DNA of 64,000 bases from Chrysopilus asiliformis (GCA_964034945.1 OZ035960.1:84940148-85004147), one strand, 5' to 3'; shown: positions 42,820-53,815, counted from the first letter of the stretch. The notes: a model not told the origin generated them from the sequence alone. Program-made: numbers and translations.

Positions 42820-43474
42820 TGTTATATATATTTTTATTCTTTTCTCGAAGAATGTTATATATTTTTATTCTTTTCTCGATGTACAATATGATTTCTTCTT
42901 CCAATACAAAACACTTTTAATAAACTTTGTACAGTTTGATTTCTCCTTTCAATACAAAACACTTTTAATAAACTTTGTACAGTTTGATTTCTTTTTTCAG
43001 AAGTAGCTTAATTTTCTTTAACCCTAGATCCGTGTACTGGGCAGGGTCCTGGGTTAACGTACTTTCCGTCTGAGTGTTTCACTTCGATCTTTACTCACTT
43101 CGTGCTGACTGACTACTGCTGACTTCACGCATGCTTCAGTCACTTGTTCTTCTTTGATCACCCACGCGCTGATCGATATTTTCTTATCAATCATTCGCGG
43201 TGGTCTTGTATTGCCGAATTGGCTAATTTGATTCAAGAACTCTTTTTGAATCACAGTGTCATTTGACACCGTGAACACTTGCCCGGAAATTGATGTTGAT
43301 TTCATTTAAAATATGGAGTTTTTATTCCACAACAATCAGATTTTCTTGGATTACCGAATAGGCAAAATTGATTTAAACACATTCTTTGATTTACAGTGTT
43401 ATTTGACAACGCGAACACTTGTCCTGAAATCATTGTTGATTCCATTTAAAATGTGGAATTTTTATTCCACAACA
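42820..43474 (-). repeat. 5' LTR (655 bp) with internal tandem duplications
   Basis: TG...CA ends on the plus strand (TGTTATATATA to CCACAACA). It contains three internal duplications. A ~32-bp unit occurs twice at 42820-42880. A ~52-bp unit ending TTTGTACAGTTTGATTTC is repeated at about 42885-42995. A ~150-bp unit is duplicated at about 43190-43474 (each ending GGAGTTTTTATTCCACAACA or a close variant). Such duplications in an LTR can multiply promoter or terminator elements. Confidence 0.78.
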
Positions 43475-44150
43475 GGGTTGTTTTTTCAGTACATCTTTAC
43501 CAGGTAAAGTACAGCTGGCTGGAATCATGTTTTGTCTTATTGTACCAGACTAATTAGTGCTGTAGATGTTGTGACAAAATTGTCGAAGTAGAAGCAGAAC
43601 GGCAAATTCTTGATGTTCTCATCAAATTTGTCAATCATGTTGAATAATGGAGCTATATTCTTTCCATACATTTGACCGTATTCAGGATTTATGCGAATAT
43701 TGATTCCTTGATAAACTTCGAAGTTAACAAAATATCCTAAAGGAGTGTTCAGGCACCAAACCTTATATCCAAATCGTAACGGTTTGCCTTTTATGAATTG
43801 CTTACATCCATGTCTGCCGAAGCATTGAATCATAGACTCAGCGTATGAAAAATCTTGTTCTGGGTGGAAGTTCTAAGCGAAGCGCTTCTTGAGTGCATCG
43901 GTCAGAGGTCTGAGTTTCCAAATTTTGTCCTCACGATTTTCTTTCCCATAGTCGATGAAATGCCAATATCTGAATATGATATCCATGCTTATTCACAAAT
44001 TTATTGTTAGCTAACAATATTGTTAAGTAACAATAAATTTCATAGCAATCCATAAAGAAAATGGTATTCACAATTTCGCTTGTTAAAAAATTTCGTTAAA
44101 AATGTTCGTTGTGTTGTTATGGCAACAATTTTGTAAATTATTATAATAGT

Positions 44151-44235
44151 TGCAGTTGTATTGCATTCGGGGATTGTTGTATTGCATTCGCGGATTGTTG
44201 TACTGCATTGGCGGATTGTTGTATTGCATTGCGGG
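44151..44235. repeat. tandem array of a 21-bp unit (~4 copies)
   Basis: Units read about TTGCATTCGCGGATTGTTGTA with one to three changes. The plus-strand frame across it (Cys/Ala-rich) is a result of the repeat. Confidence 0.8.
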
Positions 44236-44331
44236 GAGACGATAAATATTTTTTAAAACTGTTTTCTTCTATGGAAAACGGATCGCTGGTATCGCGAAGA
44301 AGTTGACTTGGTAATCCACGTGGTAATCCAA

Positions 44332-44628
44332 CATATCGTCGGTGATAGTGCAATACCGCGTATGAGCAGTTTGTAAATACCACGTATCTACATTTTGAAT
44401 GTTTTACGGGGGAAGCAAAAGTTTGATATTTCTAACCCTTTAAAAAGATTTTCTCATCTAAGATTTTTTGGGACCTCATTATATGACTGTCATAATGAGG
44501 TCCCAAAAATCTCTTTAAAGGGTTAGAAATATCAAACTTTTTCTTCCCCCGTAAAACATTCAAAATGTAGATACCCGGTATTTACAAACTGCTCATACGC
44601 GGTATTGCACTATCACCGACGATATGTC
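44332..44628. repeat. 297-bp foldback (near-perfect palindrome)
   Basis: Arms of about 143 nt, from CATATCGTCGGTGATAG to its complement, meet at a centre near 44480 (ATGACTGTCAT). Most of the arm pairs perfectly, so this is a young foldback or MITE, possibly at a TA target. It sits inside the CATG-flanked element. Confidence 0.88.
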
Positions 44629-46525
44629 TTTAAAAAAGCAACACAGTAGAACAAGCTTAAAAGCACATCGAACTTCGCAGAATTTCATGTGCATTTATCC
44701 GTGTTTTGCATTTATCCGTAGCTCGGAAGCACGGAGTAATACACATTAATGTGCAATTATGCGAGTCAAAGATAAACATGCAACTTTAATATTCCTGTAA
44801 TAAACATTTAAATTCAATTAAGCTACACAAAAACAATGAATCTAATTAAGAATTCATTTTATCACATAAAAATAACAAAAATCACATTTTTTTTGTTGTT
44901 TTTTTTTGTACGTTTTATTTTTGCACATGTGCATTTAAACGTGTAAAATTTCATGTAATTTATACTTTTGGGGTATGAAAATGGTTGCATTTAAGCAAGT
45001 ATTGCAATTAAGCGTGTTTAATTTATCCGTATATATTTATATGAAAGATGCTTTAAAATCCTCCAGGCACAAATATGGCGTCCAATTACACGAGTTTTAC
45101 ATTTAAGCGTCTTGCATTTAAGTGTGTTTTACTAAAATCAATTTTTTTGCTTGAAAAATAAAATATATTTCTTCCCAAACAACTAAAATTTATTTTTGCT
45201 ATCGTAACAATACTTTTGAACAATTCTAACAAGCAATAGTGCACTCTGAATACGGTTTTATTTGACAATTTTTAGCTTAACAATATTATCGAAAGTTCAT
45301 AGCAAGCAAAGTGAAATGTGAATACCGATTTCTGTTCTAACAATTGTTATGGGCATTAACAAGCAATAATAGCTTTTGTGAATAAGCATGATCAAATCGA
45401 TCTCTTCGCATAGTTTCAGCTGCCATTTCATTTTTTAAATCGTTTTCATCGGACCAGTAATATTTTCTATTTGCCACAGTAGTATAACCGCTGACAATTA
45501 AAATACCGATGAATGCTTTCATTTCTTCCGGTGTGATATTGGGTCTACTTCTAAAGACAGTGTATGCATTAGTTTCGTCGACCAGCTTTTGAATCAATTC
45601 AGGATCAAAAAACTTTTCAAACAGCAAACTCGGTTCCAGATCAACACAATCTTTCCAGTCTTTTTTGAATCTGAATGAAGGCTTGGAACCTGGATCGTCA
45701 TCTTCTAGCCAAAGAATTTGTGATATCAGGCGTTTGCGTTGTTTTCGTACTGCGTGTTGACTGGTGGTTGATCTTACTACTGCAGGCCGTTTAGCACGAA
45801 TGTTTGGGCGACTAGATCGTCTAGAAATTCTAGGTGGTGTATTTGGTAATTTCGATTCCAACGTTGATAGTGGAGCATCTTTTGTATATACAGTCATTTC
45901 CTTATCATTTCTTAGTTCAACTTCAACTGGTTTTAAAGTACATGTAATTAGTGATACTGCGGTCTCAGTCATTGGTTTCACTGTTACTTTTGCTGCAACT
46001 TGTTTTGAAGTTGAAGGTCCTGCATCAAATTTCGGTGGTGTATTTAGTGCACGATAAAAGTCAGCAGGTTTTATTGGTGTAAATTCCAAGGGAGATCCAT
46101 AAACGCTTGCTTCGTCATCGGCATCTTATAATAAATCCAGATCCAAGTTCATATATGAATTCTCTACTACATCTTCTAATTCGTTTTTAAAAAAATCAGC
46201 TTCCATTTCCTCCTGTTGCGCGTAATGTGCCAATCCTTCTGGACTCACTTTTTTCAATACTATTTCACATGGAGCTGCTTTCTGTCGTTTTCCAAGACTT
46301 GCAAGTGTGTCTGAATCATCTTCATCAGCAGCATCTTCATCCAATTCGTTTTTGGCATCTTCTTCGGATGGCAGCAATATGACTTCTTGTACTTCATCTT
46401 CGTCCTCTTGCCCTTCAGCATCTATTAACTCATTCAAATAGTCGACAGCCTGTTGAAGTGTCAATTTTTCACTGAAAATAACATCAGAAGTTTGCAGTTT
46501 GTGTAAAAACATTGACCTACGCATC

Positions 46526-46604
46526 GCCTAGCGTCACCATATGGTAACGAACAAAAAATATTGTTTTTGATCTAGCCAATGCCTAGCGTTACCATATGAT
46601 AACG
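46526..46604. promoter_or_regulatory. paired palindromic motifs near the piggyBac 5' end
   Basis: GCCTAGCGTCACCATATGGTAACG (two halves: GCCTAGCGTCACC, ATATGGTAACG) at 46526-46549 and a close variant at 46581-46604. The core GTTACCATATGGTAAC type is palindromic. They lie at and just upstream of the transposase start and may be transposase-binding or promoter sites. Confidence 0.45.
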
Positions 46605-47001
46605 GAGTTCTAGAACTTTCTCCTGACTGCCCAGGTTGCACGGAAATCAACATTTTTATTTTTTTCGTATATCGTACAAAAATAATAAACAACAATGAGT
46701 AAAAAGATTTGTAAAACTAAACTTTATCACCAAATACCACAAAAAAATAATTTCTTACTTCATGTACCGCGACATCTTGTTTTTCTTAGAAATCGTAAAA
46801 CACGCATCTACAACTTGCTCCTCTCGTGGATGTCAAGACTCGACTGCATCGCACTTTGTTTTTTATTTTGTTTGTATTCCCCATCTCTTCATATTCCAAT
46901 AGTTCGTAAAACATGATAATGCTCCAATTTGTTTTAATTTACGGTTAGAAACGGTATGGCAGGCTGTAACCATGTGGTCACGTTCGGCACTAATAGGTTA
47001 A

Positions 47002-48701
47002 TGGAACATCCGTCTTTTTCATCGTCATGGTGAACGGGTTGCAATCAGTAACGATCTTAATTTTTTTACTAATTAAGTAAATCCTCCATTTTTTTAGCGC
47101 TTCAATTATGGCAAGAACCTCCAATTCAAAAGAATGGTACTTTTCTTCTGCGGGTTTGGTTCGACGACTCATGTACATCACCGAGTGCAGCTGCTGATCG
47201 TCTGGGTCCTTTTGCAACAATATCGCTCTGTAACCGTACATACACGCGTCAGTATGAACTTCGATTAGCGCCTTCGCTACTTCAATTGCTCAAAAGCCAA
47301 CAACTGTTCTTCGTCCATTCTGAACTTCGCTTCTTTCCGCAACAAGTTGAGAGTGGTCTCGCAATCAGCGCATAATCCTTGATAAACCCTCTAAAGTACG
47401 AAGTCAACCCCAAAAATCGCTTAATAGCTTTCCGGTTACCTGGTAACGGGTTATTTTTGACAGCTAGTAGTTTTTCCTCAGATGGCTTGATTGTTCCGTT
47501 CTTGACGACATACCCGAGAAAATTAACTTTTCTCTTCAACAACTGACACTTAGACCATTTCATCTCGACGCCAGCTTCAACAATGCTCTCAATCTTCGAA
47601 TGCCTTCTTCTTCATCCTTGGATGGTATGATGATGTCATCCATATACACGACAATAGTTCTATCGTCTATCAACGCTTTCAACATAGCAAAAATATATCG
47701 CAAAAACATAGCAGGTGAATTTGAAATGCCAAACAGTACAACGAGAAACTCGAATTGCCCGTTATGGATGAAAAACGCAGTATACTTCCTCGAACCTGGT
47801 TCTATGGGCACATGTAGGAAACCGTTCTGCAAATCGAGCGTTGTAAATACCTTCGCCCCTTGTAGTCTCTCAAGAGCATCATCAATCAGGATCATAGGGA
47901 AATTGTCTCTTATTATTTACTCGTTCAACCAGTGATAATCACAACATCGTCTTTTTGTGCCGTTTTGGCACGAGCACGATAGGTGAAGCATACTCCGAAT
48001 TACTGGGTTGAATGATCCCCTCCACCAACCACGTTGCGACTTGCTCGTCCACGATGAGTTGATCAGCATATGGCATCCTTCTTGGTCTTTGGCGTACTGG
48101 AATCTCGTCCGAAAGCATGAGTTTCATCTCTACTGGTGATTTAGTGTTTCTTCTGGGTGCATATTCGTCTATCATCTGTTTTATAGCATTTTTGGTTTGG
48201 CGTAAGCTGTTCCAGATCCGGTCCTGGTTTCGTGACCAAGCTCTCGATCTCTTCCACTGCACATATTGACTCGAACTCTCTCAACATATAATTATGGCTT
48301 ACCTTCGCATCAATCAATTGCGCCACCAATTGCCGTTCTGCTTCAGCTCTCTGCCTGACAATGTCTACCTCCTTCGAATTACTGCTACCGATAAAAGCTG
48401 CATAGTCAAAATCCTTTTCTTTTACTACGTGAAACGTGACTTTCAACGGAATACCGTCTATATCAGTTTTAATCGTAAAACTTCCAATTGTCTCGATAGC
48501 ACAACGACCAGTTCCGATTAGCGTTCTTTTATCGTCCGAGAGTTTTATATCTCCCAACATTATCAACACGTCATAACGAAGCACACATACACTACTTCCG
48601 GTATCGACAAGAGTTGAAAATGTGAAGTTGTTTTGCGTTATGTCTTTAAAGATCAAATCTGTCATCTTATAACAACTTCCGCTTTTAACCTCGTTTGTCA
48701 A
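47002..48701 (-). pseudogene. gypsy protease-RT-RNase H, multiply frameshifted
   Basis: The protease is in 48141-48701 (TLVDTGSSVCVLR near residue 30; YAAFIGSS later). The RT approach region and PSNSEYASPIVLVPKRH are in 47939-48262. RT core is in 47560-47895 (TTLDLQNGFLHVPIE, LFGISNSPAMF, VVYMDDIIIPS), the connection in 47282-47563 (FLGYVVKNGTIKPSEEKL), and RNase H in 46990-47241 (MYGYRAILLQ, then ELEVLAIIEALKKWRIYL). Each boundary is a frame change or stop, so at least four lesions are present. The coding sequence ends at the piggyBac TTAA. It is dead. Confidence 0.82.
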
Positions 48702-48837
48702 AATATTGACACTGTTTTTCTTTTCCGATTTCCCTTGCTTACTACTCGAATTACTCGACCGATTCGCGGCACCAGCACTATGCGAACTGTTTGTACTCGC
48801 AGTGCAATTAAACGAGCGATGTCCTTCTTTACCGCAC

Positions 48838-49271
48838 TTAAAGCAAACAAAAGCTTGGACAATTTCTGGCTAAATGTGCATCACTGCCACACTTAAAACA
48901 CTTTTTCGCCTCCCCTGTCGGCGAGTTTTTTCGAACTGGCGTTTTCCTAAACGTTGAAGATGAAGGATCCGATTTGTTTGACGACAGATACGAATTTCTG
49001 ATCTTCTCGTACACTCTAATTTGCTCTTTCAACTCGCGTATAGTTCTGGCCTGATACAACACACTCTTATTTGATTTCGCATCCGCTATGCCTTCAGCAA
49101 AATATTCGATCAAACTTTCGTCATCGATCTCGACAGATTTACTGATATCCATTAGAGTATAAAGATATTCGAGGAATGTTTCCTCCTGTTTCTTCCGACG
49201 GTTTCTTAATCGACGATGCACCTCGGCGACTGACAACTTTTCCCCAAATTCCTTACCAGTGCTGTCTTCAA
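48838..49271 (-). pseudogene. gypsy gag, second exon-like half (after the pogo insertion)
   Basis: Carries the capsid C-terminal region (EKLSVAEVHRRLRNRRKKQ, then ETFLEYLYTLMDISKSVEI), a helical linker and one zinc knuckle, CFKCGSDAHLARNC. A second Cys cluster is suggested at 48800-48845. The frame upstream of about 49250 belongs to the pogo/Tigger terminus, not to gag. Joined across the insertion to 52645-53103, the coding sequence is continuous but one base short. Confidence 0.78.
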
Positions 49272-49461
49272 TAGAGTAAGTTCGGGTATTGTGGTACACC
49301 TTTTTTTTATTTTCATAATAAGTCACTAGTTTTAAAAGCAAATATGTTAGAATTTCGTTTGCGATACCTCCAGAGCCTTGCCTATCAAATTCCACAGCAA
49401 TGTTATCAATCATAGACATAAAAACAAAAATATGAAATGAATTCTTTCATAAAATAAGCAT

Positions 49462-49797
49462 CTACTCATCGCAAGATTCGCAAATAAAAAATGCGCTTTT
49501 TTTTGGAATACAAGCCTCGTGTGCCCAAATCATTTCACATTGGATACATGGAGTCCATTTTTTAAAAAGTATATCTTCGTTGCATGCTTTTTGGCAATAA
49601 TTGGATAAGACATCTTTGGAGGGGGGAACGTCTGCGATGTCCTCGTGGTCATCCGACTCTTGAAATTCCACACTATTTTGAGTATCACTAGATGAACTAA
49701 GTCTCTTCCTAACGCGCCTCGGCTTAGTCCTTCGAGCAGGCTTCTCTATTTTGAATGTAGTTTTGCGCTTTGGATTTTGTGCAATACTTTCTTCCAA
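49462..49797 (-). pseudogene. C-terminal part of the Tigger-like transposase with PHD-like Cys cluster
   Basis: Basic Ser/Arg-rich linker, then CIQCEMIWAHEAC and ICESC, a short PHD-like zinc cluster found at the end of many insect Tigger-like transposases. It is separated from the catalytic part by frame breaks between 49797 and 49971. Confidence 0.65.
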
Positions 49798-49970
49798 TTT
49801 ATCTTTGTAAGGGGATGTAGTTAAAATAGTCGCTTGGGTTTTTCTTCCTCAGCGATTTACAGTTCAAGACTGTCTTATTTTAGGCATTGGAGATATTTGC
49901 CATGGAGTTACATGTCCTTTGCTGGTACTGGCGATGAGTTCTTCGCCTTGGGAAACGTGTGTTTGTAGCA

Positions 49971-50951
49971 CTAACTCTGCTCGATTTGTACCGACTGTAG
50001 ATTTGGATCTACGTTTTCGTTCACCTCGTCATCGATATCCGCGGCAATGAAATCAGCGTCCGTAAAAACATTTTTATCAAAAGGATATATACCTGTACAT
50101 ATAAAGCCATTTATAGCAATCTGACCTGTTTGAACTTTAACGTAAGCTTTAGCAAATAGACCAGCGACATCAAAGTGCGTTACTTTTCGGCAATTTTTAC
50201 GAGAGAAACGTCTTATTTCGTCATTGTAAATTTTTTTCAACGGTCCCATGAACGTATTATCTAGTGGTTGCATTTTATGAGTGGAATGTGGTGGCAATGA
50301 TCCCATGAACGTATTACGTACGGTCCCATGAACGTATTATCTAGTGGTTGCATTTTATGAGTGGAATGTGGTGGCAATGAGAGTATTACAACCCCATTTT
50401 GGTGAGCAAGCTCGAGAACCTCGATGTTTCTTGTGTGACTGTAATGCCCATTTAAAATCAAAAGAACTGGTTCTTCTTTTGAAGGTTTTGTGAATTTTAG
50501 GAAATGTTGAAACCATTTGGTGAAAATAAAGATTTGTACCCAGACAAAAATGTGACAAGACGGTTCAGCTCCTGGTGGTGCATCTTTCATCAATAAAGGA
50601 TTGCAGTGTTTTCGTGGAAAAATAAAATATGGTAGTACAAAACCGCCACCGGCACTCATGCAATTTATTACAGTTATTAAGGAACCACGTTCTGCTGATG
50701 TCATAATACCACTTTGACGTTTACCTTTTTGAGACAACATCTTAGAATGGTTGTTCTGGACAACAGTTTCATCAACATTCCAAATCCTAGAAGCTGAAAA
50801 TTTGTGTTGTTCGTACAACTCTTCGAGCAAGTTAAAAAATAAATCCACATTTTTCTTATTAAATCCTCTTGCTCTGTCAAAAGATGTTCCTGTTGGCGAG
50901 TCCTTATGTCTCTTGCAGAATCCGTAGAGCCAATCCTTTCCGGCACACTCC
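49971..50951 (-). pseudogene. catalytic part of the Tigger-like (pogo superfamily) transposase
   Basis: From the solo LTR edge downwards: WLYGFCKRHKD, then ARGFNKKNVDLFF, then the first catalytic block IWNVDETVV. Next come the strand with VLPYFIFPRK, the second block LLILNGHYSHTRN, and [13 protein letters not shown]. In the second block an Asn stands where an Asp is usual (LILNGH rather than DGH), which would inactivate it. A direct duplication (50241-50380) repeats the [13 protein letters not shown] segment and shifts the frame. The rest (49971-50306) continues to the domain end. This is a DDE/D transposase relic. Confidence 0.8.
50241..50380 (-). repeat. 60-bp direct duplication within the transposase
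   Basis: 50241-50300 and 50321-50380 are identical; the 20 bp between begin as a partial third copy (TCCCATGAACGTATTA). The 80-bp step is not a multiple of three, so it breaks the frame. Confidence 0.9.
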
Positions 50952-51485
50952 TGTCGTGGTCCGTAAGGTATGGTTGGATGGATGGGGAGTTGTTTAATAA
51001 CACACTCGAGTTATTCACTTAATATTTATTCACTACTAACTTGAAACCTCAATTTATTTAATGTTTACAACTGTTAACTTTACTTAACTTTTAATTAACT
51101 ACATGCAACTTTAACTTAAATTAACTAAGTACACTTTAACTTTAAATTAGTTATTTGCCTGTCAAGAACGAATGAATGACTACTAACTTCTGAATGCTTC
51201 GACTGACTACTCATGTCAGAATCAAGAAAAAGAATGCTCAAAAAGAATTTTCCATCGACCGGCAGCCCTTGAGCTGTTGGCGTCGGTCGTAAGCGCGTTT
51301 GCTTATCACTTGCCCAAACCGTGAGCAGCCACTTGTGTGCATCGTAAACATTTTGTTGCATCGTAACCAGCGGCGTCAGGTTTCGCCTCTGGCCAACGGA
51401 AACGCTTCTGTTGAGGGTGCAGTTTGTGTCTCCGTCAGTCAGGGCCGGCAATTATAATCAAGGGGTGACGGTCAGGGCCGTCACA
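50952..51485 (-). repeat. solo LTR (534 bp)
   Basis: TG...CA ends on the plus strand (TGTCGTGGTCCG to GGGCCGTCACA) with perfect target repeat CTCC (50948-50951, 51486-51489). It splits the Tigger-like transposase, whose coding sequence is continuous across the empty site. The family is that of the gag-protease element at 25-32 kb. Its solo state implies LTR-LTR recombination. Confidence 0.9.
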
Positions 51486-51832
51486 CTCCGAAAAAATTGA
51501 AAATTTATTAGGAATGTTGTTTTTTTAGCTAAATGGAATGCTAACGAACGCACATCCTTTCTGGTAAAACCCCAAAAGCGCGACTCCATTTCCAATAAAT
51601 ACTTTACCAGTTCTTCTTCCATACTTATACTAAATACTGGTTTACGGCCCAGTTTAACGGTGAGCGATTCCTCTGCAGACTGATAACTTCTGGCATATCT
51701 TTTTAATGTAGTTTTTGGAACATTGAACGTTTTTGATGCCAATAATAGACCCATTTCGTTGTTTCGTATAGCTTGTATAGCTCTTTTCATATTCCCTGCC
51801 TCCCATTTTCGAATACTGATAACTTTTGGCAT
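51486..51832 (-). pseudogene. N-terminal DNA-binding part of the Tigger-like transposase
   Basis: Helix-turn-helix psq-type start: MKRAIQAIRNNEMGLLLASK, then FNVPKTTLKRYARS. It continues with GRKPVFSISMEEELVKYL and GFTRKDVRSLAFHLA up to the solo LTR. The open frame runs 28 bases further into the LTR, which is not transposase. It would bind the terminal repeats. Confidence 0.8.
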
Positions 51833-52643
51833 TTCTAGTAGTGTTTTGGGTCTGGAAAATTAATTTGAAAATTTGAATGTTTAATTTTCTCTAGGTCTGG
51901 TAATGTTGAACACTATGCCACCATATCCCCTTTCGAATGTTCCACATTAGCAGAAATTGTATCAATAATATTTTTTTGATTTTTAATGTAAATCAATACT
52001 TCACGACTTACTGAATTTCAAAATAATGAAGATTAAAAAATTCAACACAATTTTTTTTATGTAGAAACTGTGTTTACCAAGAGCACTTCAAAAAGTCGAC
52101 CTCACCGAATTATGTTTTACATCAAACTGAGAAAAATCAAAACAATAATTAAGCTTGTCGGCCCAAGCACCACCCCTGGGTCTCATTTAGTCATCGACGC
52201 GTGAATTATAATTTTACACGGTTTCTTTATTTAAAAAAAATCAACTTTGAACTACTGTTGATTATAATATATAAAAAAAACACAGTTTAATTATTTAATA
52301 TACTTTATTGAAAGCGGAATGTTTATAGCTCGGCGATTTACAATCGACTAACTTAATGCTCAACTTCTATGATGCACGAAGACAAAGATTTATCTTGAAA
52401 AATGCATAAGATGCATAAGATGCATTTTTCTCTTCTAATCAGTTTTCCTAGAAAACTCTACTTGTTCTTTGCGGCGGTGGTCCATTTTCTATGGAAATTC
52501 CATCGACAACCTTTGTTTTGTCTTCAATTACTGTCGGCGTCGGATATATAACCCGTGCGTGCAAAGAATAGTTAACATAAGAAACAAACGAGATTAGCCC
52601 CTGTACCACATTAACCGCCTATACCGCAATACCCGAACTTACT
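51833..52643. other. 5' untranslated part of the Tigger-like element
   Basis: AT-rich, no coding sequence. It contains a doubled ATAAGATGC motif near 52405-52425 and ends in the terminal inverted repeat. Confidence 0.6.
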
Positions 52644-52644
52644 C

Positions 52645-53103
52645 TAGGCTCCAGCTTCGAATTCCAGTTTGGCTTCTAATAAAAAGCTTAGCGGCTCCTT
52701 TTAAAAGTTGTTTGGCGTAGAAAAACTTCCGCAACTCGTTCCACCCAACTGTTACTGCATTATCCTCGAATTCATTGAGCCATTGATTAACGTCAATTGC
52801 ACCCGAAGCTGAAAATTGCGACACACAATCCTGAATATCTTTCAGTGTGAAATATGTTTTTTCCACTACAACTGACCGAGCGCCGTCAGAAGCATCTTGA
52901 TATTCAGAAACCACGGATTCTCGACCGTCACCTTCTACCATCTCAAGACCGTATTGCTGCAACATCCTGTACTGCAGTTCATTGTTTTTTCCCTTCGTGT
53001 CCAATATTAATTTTTCCAAATTTTCACGCAAAACTTCTGTGGTCATCAATAAAATTTGTTGCGCGTTCATCTTGAATTTGATTTTTTTTTCAGTCAATAA
53101 CAA
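52645..53103 (-). pseudogene. gypsy gag, N-terminal half (before the pogo insertion)
   Basis: The 154-residue frame has an N-terminal helix (LRENLEKLILDTKGKNNELQ), an acidic/Ser stretch with VVSEYQDASDGA, and the capsid start (VNQWLNEFEDNAVTVGW, then LLKGAAKLFIRSQ). The last residues are encoded at the TA target of the pogo element. The start Met is either 53103 or the Met at residue 12. Confidence 0.75.
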
Positions 53104-53340
53104 CTGTCTCTATTTCTCACTAGTTGACTGTCAAATGTCACTGTTTCTATCTCCTTCAACGGTTTTGTATTTCCAATGGCACCAATACCAAAGAAAATTC
53201 ACCACAATTCACCACAACACCAGAATCTTTATTGAGAGCTTTCTCCTCTCTACAACTTAGCATCAACGACTATTAAACTGTTTTTTCCACAACGACGATT
53301 TAACAACTATTCGTTCCAACATGACCGACAACAACTGTTT

Positions 53341-53476
53341 GTTTCAACACCAACGACAACTAATAGTTTCAACATAAACAACGACAACTCATCGTTTCAA
53401 CATAAACAACGACAACTCATCGTTTCAACATAAACGACGCCAACTGATCGTTTCAACATAAACGACATTCATCGCT
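53341..53476. repeat. tandem ~28-bp repeats in the gypsy leader (about five units)
   Basis: Units resemble GTTTCAACATAAACAACGAC plus a CAACTCATC tail, stepping about 25-28 bp. They lie between gag and the primer site. Confidence 0.85.
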
Positions 53477-53815
53477 TTCCATTCACCACTACTTAAACAA
53501 CTGCAGTTCCAATTCGTCTGTTTCACTTGCATCGATTTAATTCTCTCTTTCACAACCGACGCCACAAATTGCGCTTCTACTCCCGGTTTTGTTCCTCGAA
53601 TTTCACAATTTTTTGCAATATTGAATTTTTAATGAGATTCAACATAAAAATTGCACATTCCGATAAAATAATATTATTTTCACTTTTATTATTTTTTCCC
53701 AGCATCGACGACAGTTTCTCCCGCACTTGATTACTATTTTAACTGCACTTTATCCAGATCTCGGGCCGATCTTCACTTCGGGTGATTTCACTCCCGTTCA
53801 TCGATTCTCATTCTC

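Larger units (their letters stand above)
39409..43474 (-). mobile_element. truncated Ty3/gypsy element with complete 5' LTR
   Basis: Order on the minus strand: LTR (42820-43474), primer site, gag, protease, RT. It is cut within RNase H at about 39409, where GRKFT is followed by unrelated sequence. The 5' LTR is inserted in the piggyBac transposase gene. Confidence 0.8.
43988..45386. mobile_element. 1.4-kb non-autonomous DNA element with CATG target duplication
   Basis: Inverted ends CTTATTCACAAA face each other, and CATG is repeated directly outside (43984-43987 and 45387-45390). It splits the piggyBac transposase precisely between two conserved coding segments. The right subterminal region has three diverged repeats of the form CAAGCAA...GTGAATA (about 45230-45386). 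There is no transposase. The family is uncertain; a 4-bp duplication would fit several superfamilies. Confidence 0.75.
43475..46524 (-). pseudogene. piggyBac-family transposase, interrupted
   Basis: Frame one (46126-46524) is the acidic N-terminal region. After a single in-frame TAA (46126-46128) the same frame continues at 46125 and below into 45391. It has a basic linker and the domain start SLLFEKFFDPELIQKLVDETN, then EEMKAFIGILIVSGY, YYWSDEND and MRRDRFDH. There the coding sequence is split by the 43988-45386 insertion. It resumes below 43984, after a small frame change, with NREDKIWKLRPL, then FGRHGCKQFIKGKP, FGYKVWCLNTPLGY, the catalytic FYFDNFVTT region and a short GTIR-like segment up to the LTR. 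At least one Asp of the DDD triad can be seen (FDN). The Cys-rich C-terminus is lost. Normally it catalyses TTAA-specific cut-and-paste. Confidence 0.82.
43475..46997 (-). mobile_element. piggyBac transposon, broken
   Basis: The 5' end is at the target TTAA (46998-47001); the element strand then reads CCTATTAGTGCCGAACGTGA, like known piggyBac ends. It contains a recognisable transposase. The 3' part is lost where the gypsy LTR ends at 43474. It landed in the RNase H region of another gypsy element, whose frame reads right up to the TTAA. Confidence 0.82.
49274..52644 (-). mobile_element. pogo/Tigger-type DNA transposon inserted in gypsy gag
   Basis: Terminal inverted repeats GAGTAAGTTCGGGTATTG on both ends, flanked by TA (49272-49273 and 52645-52646). 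Removing it brings the two gag halves together in register apart from a single base. It encodes a jerky/Tigger-like transposase in minus orientation and is itself interrupted by a solo LTR. Confidence 0.85.

Noticed and set aside
44151..44235. CRISPR-like array
   Set aside because: Units are directly adjacent without unique spacers and the genome is eukaryotic; it is a minisatellite.
44109..44306. Cys/Ala-rich 65-aa plus-strand frame
   Set aside because: Encoded by the 21-bp tandem array; a repeat artefact.
53341..53476. CRISPR-like array in the gypsy leader
   Set aside because: Contiguous degenerate 25-28-bp units, no spacers.
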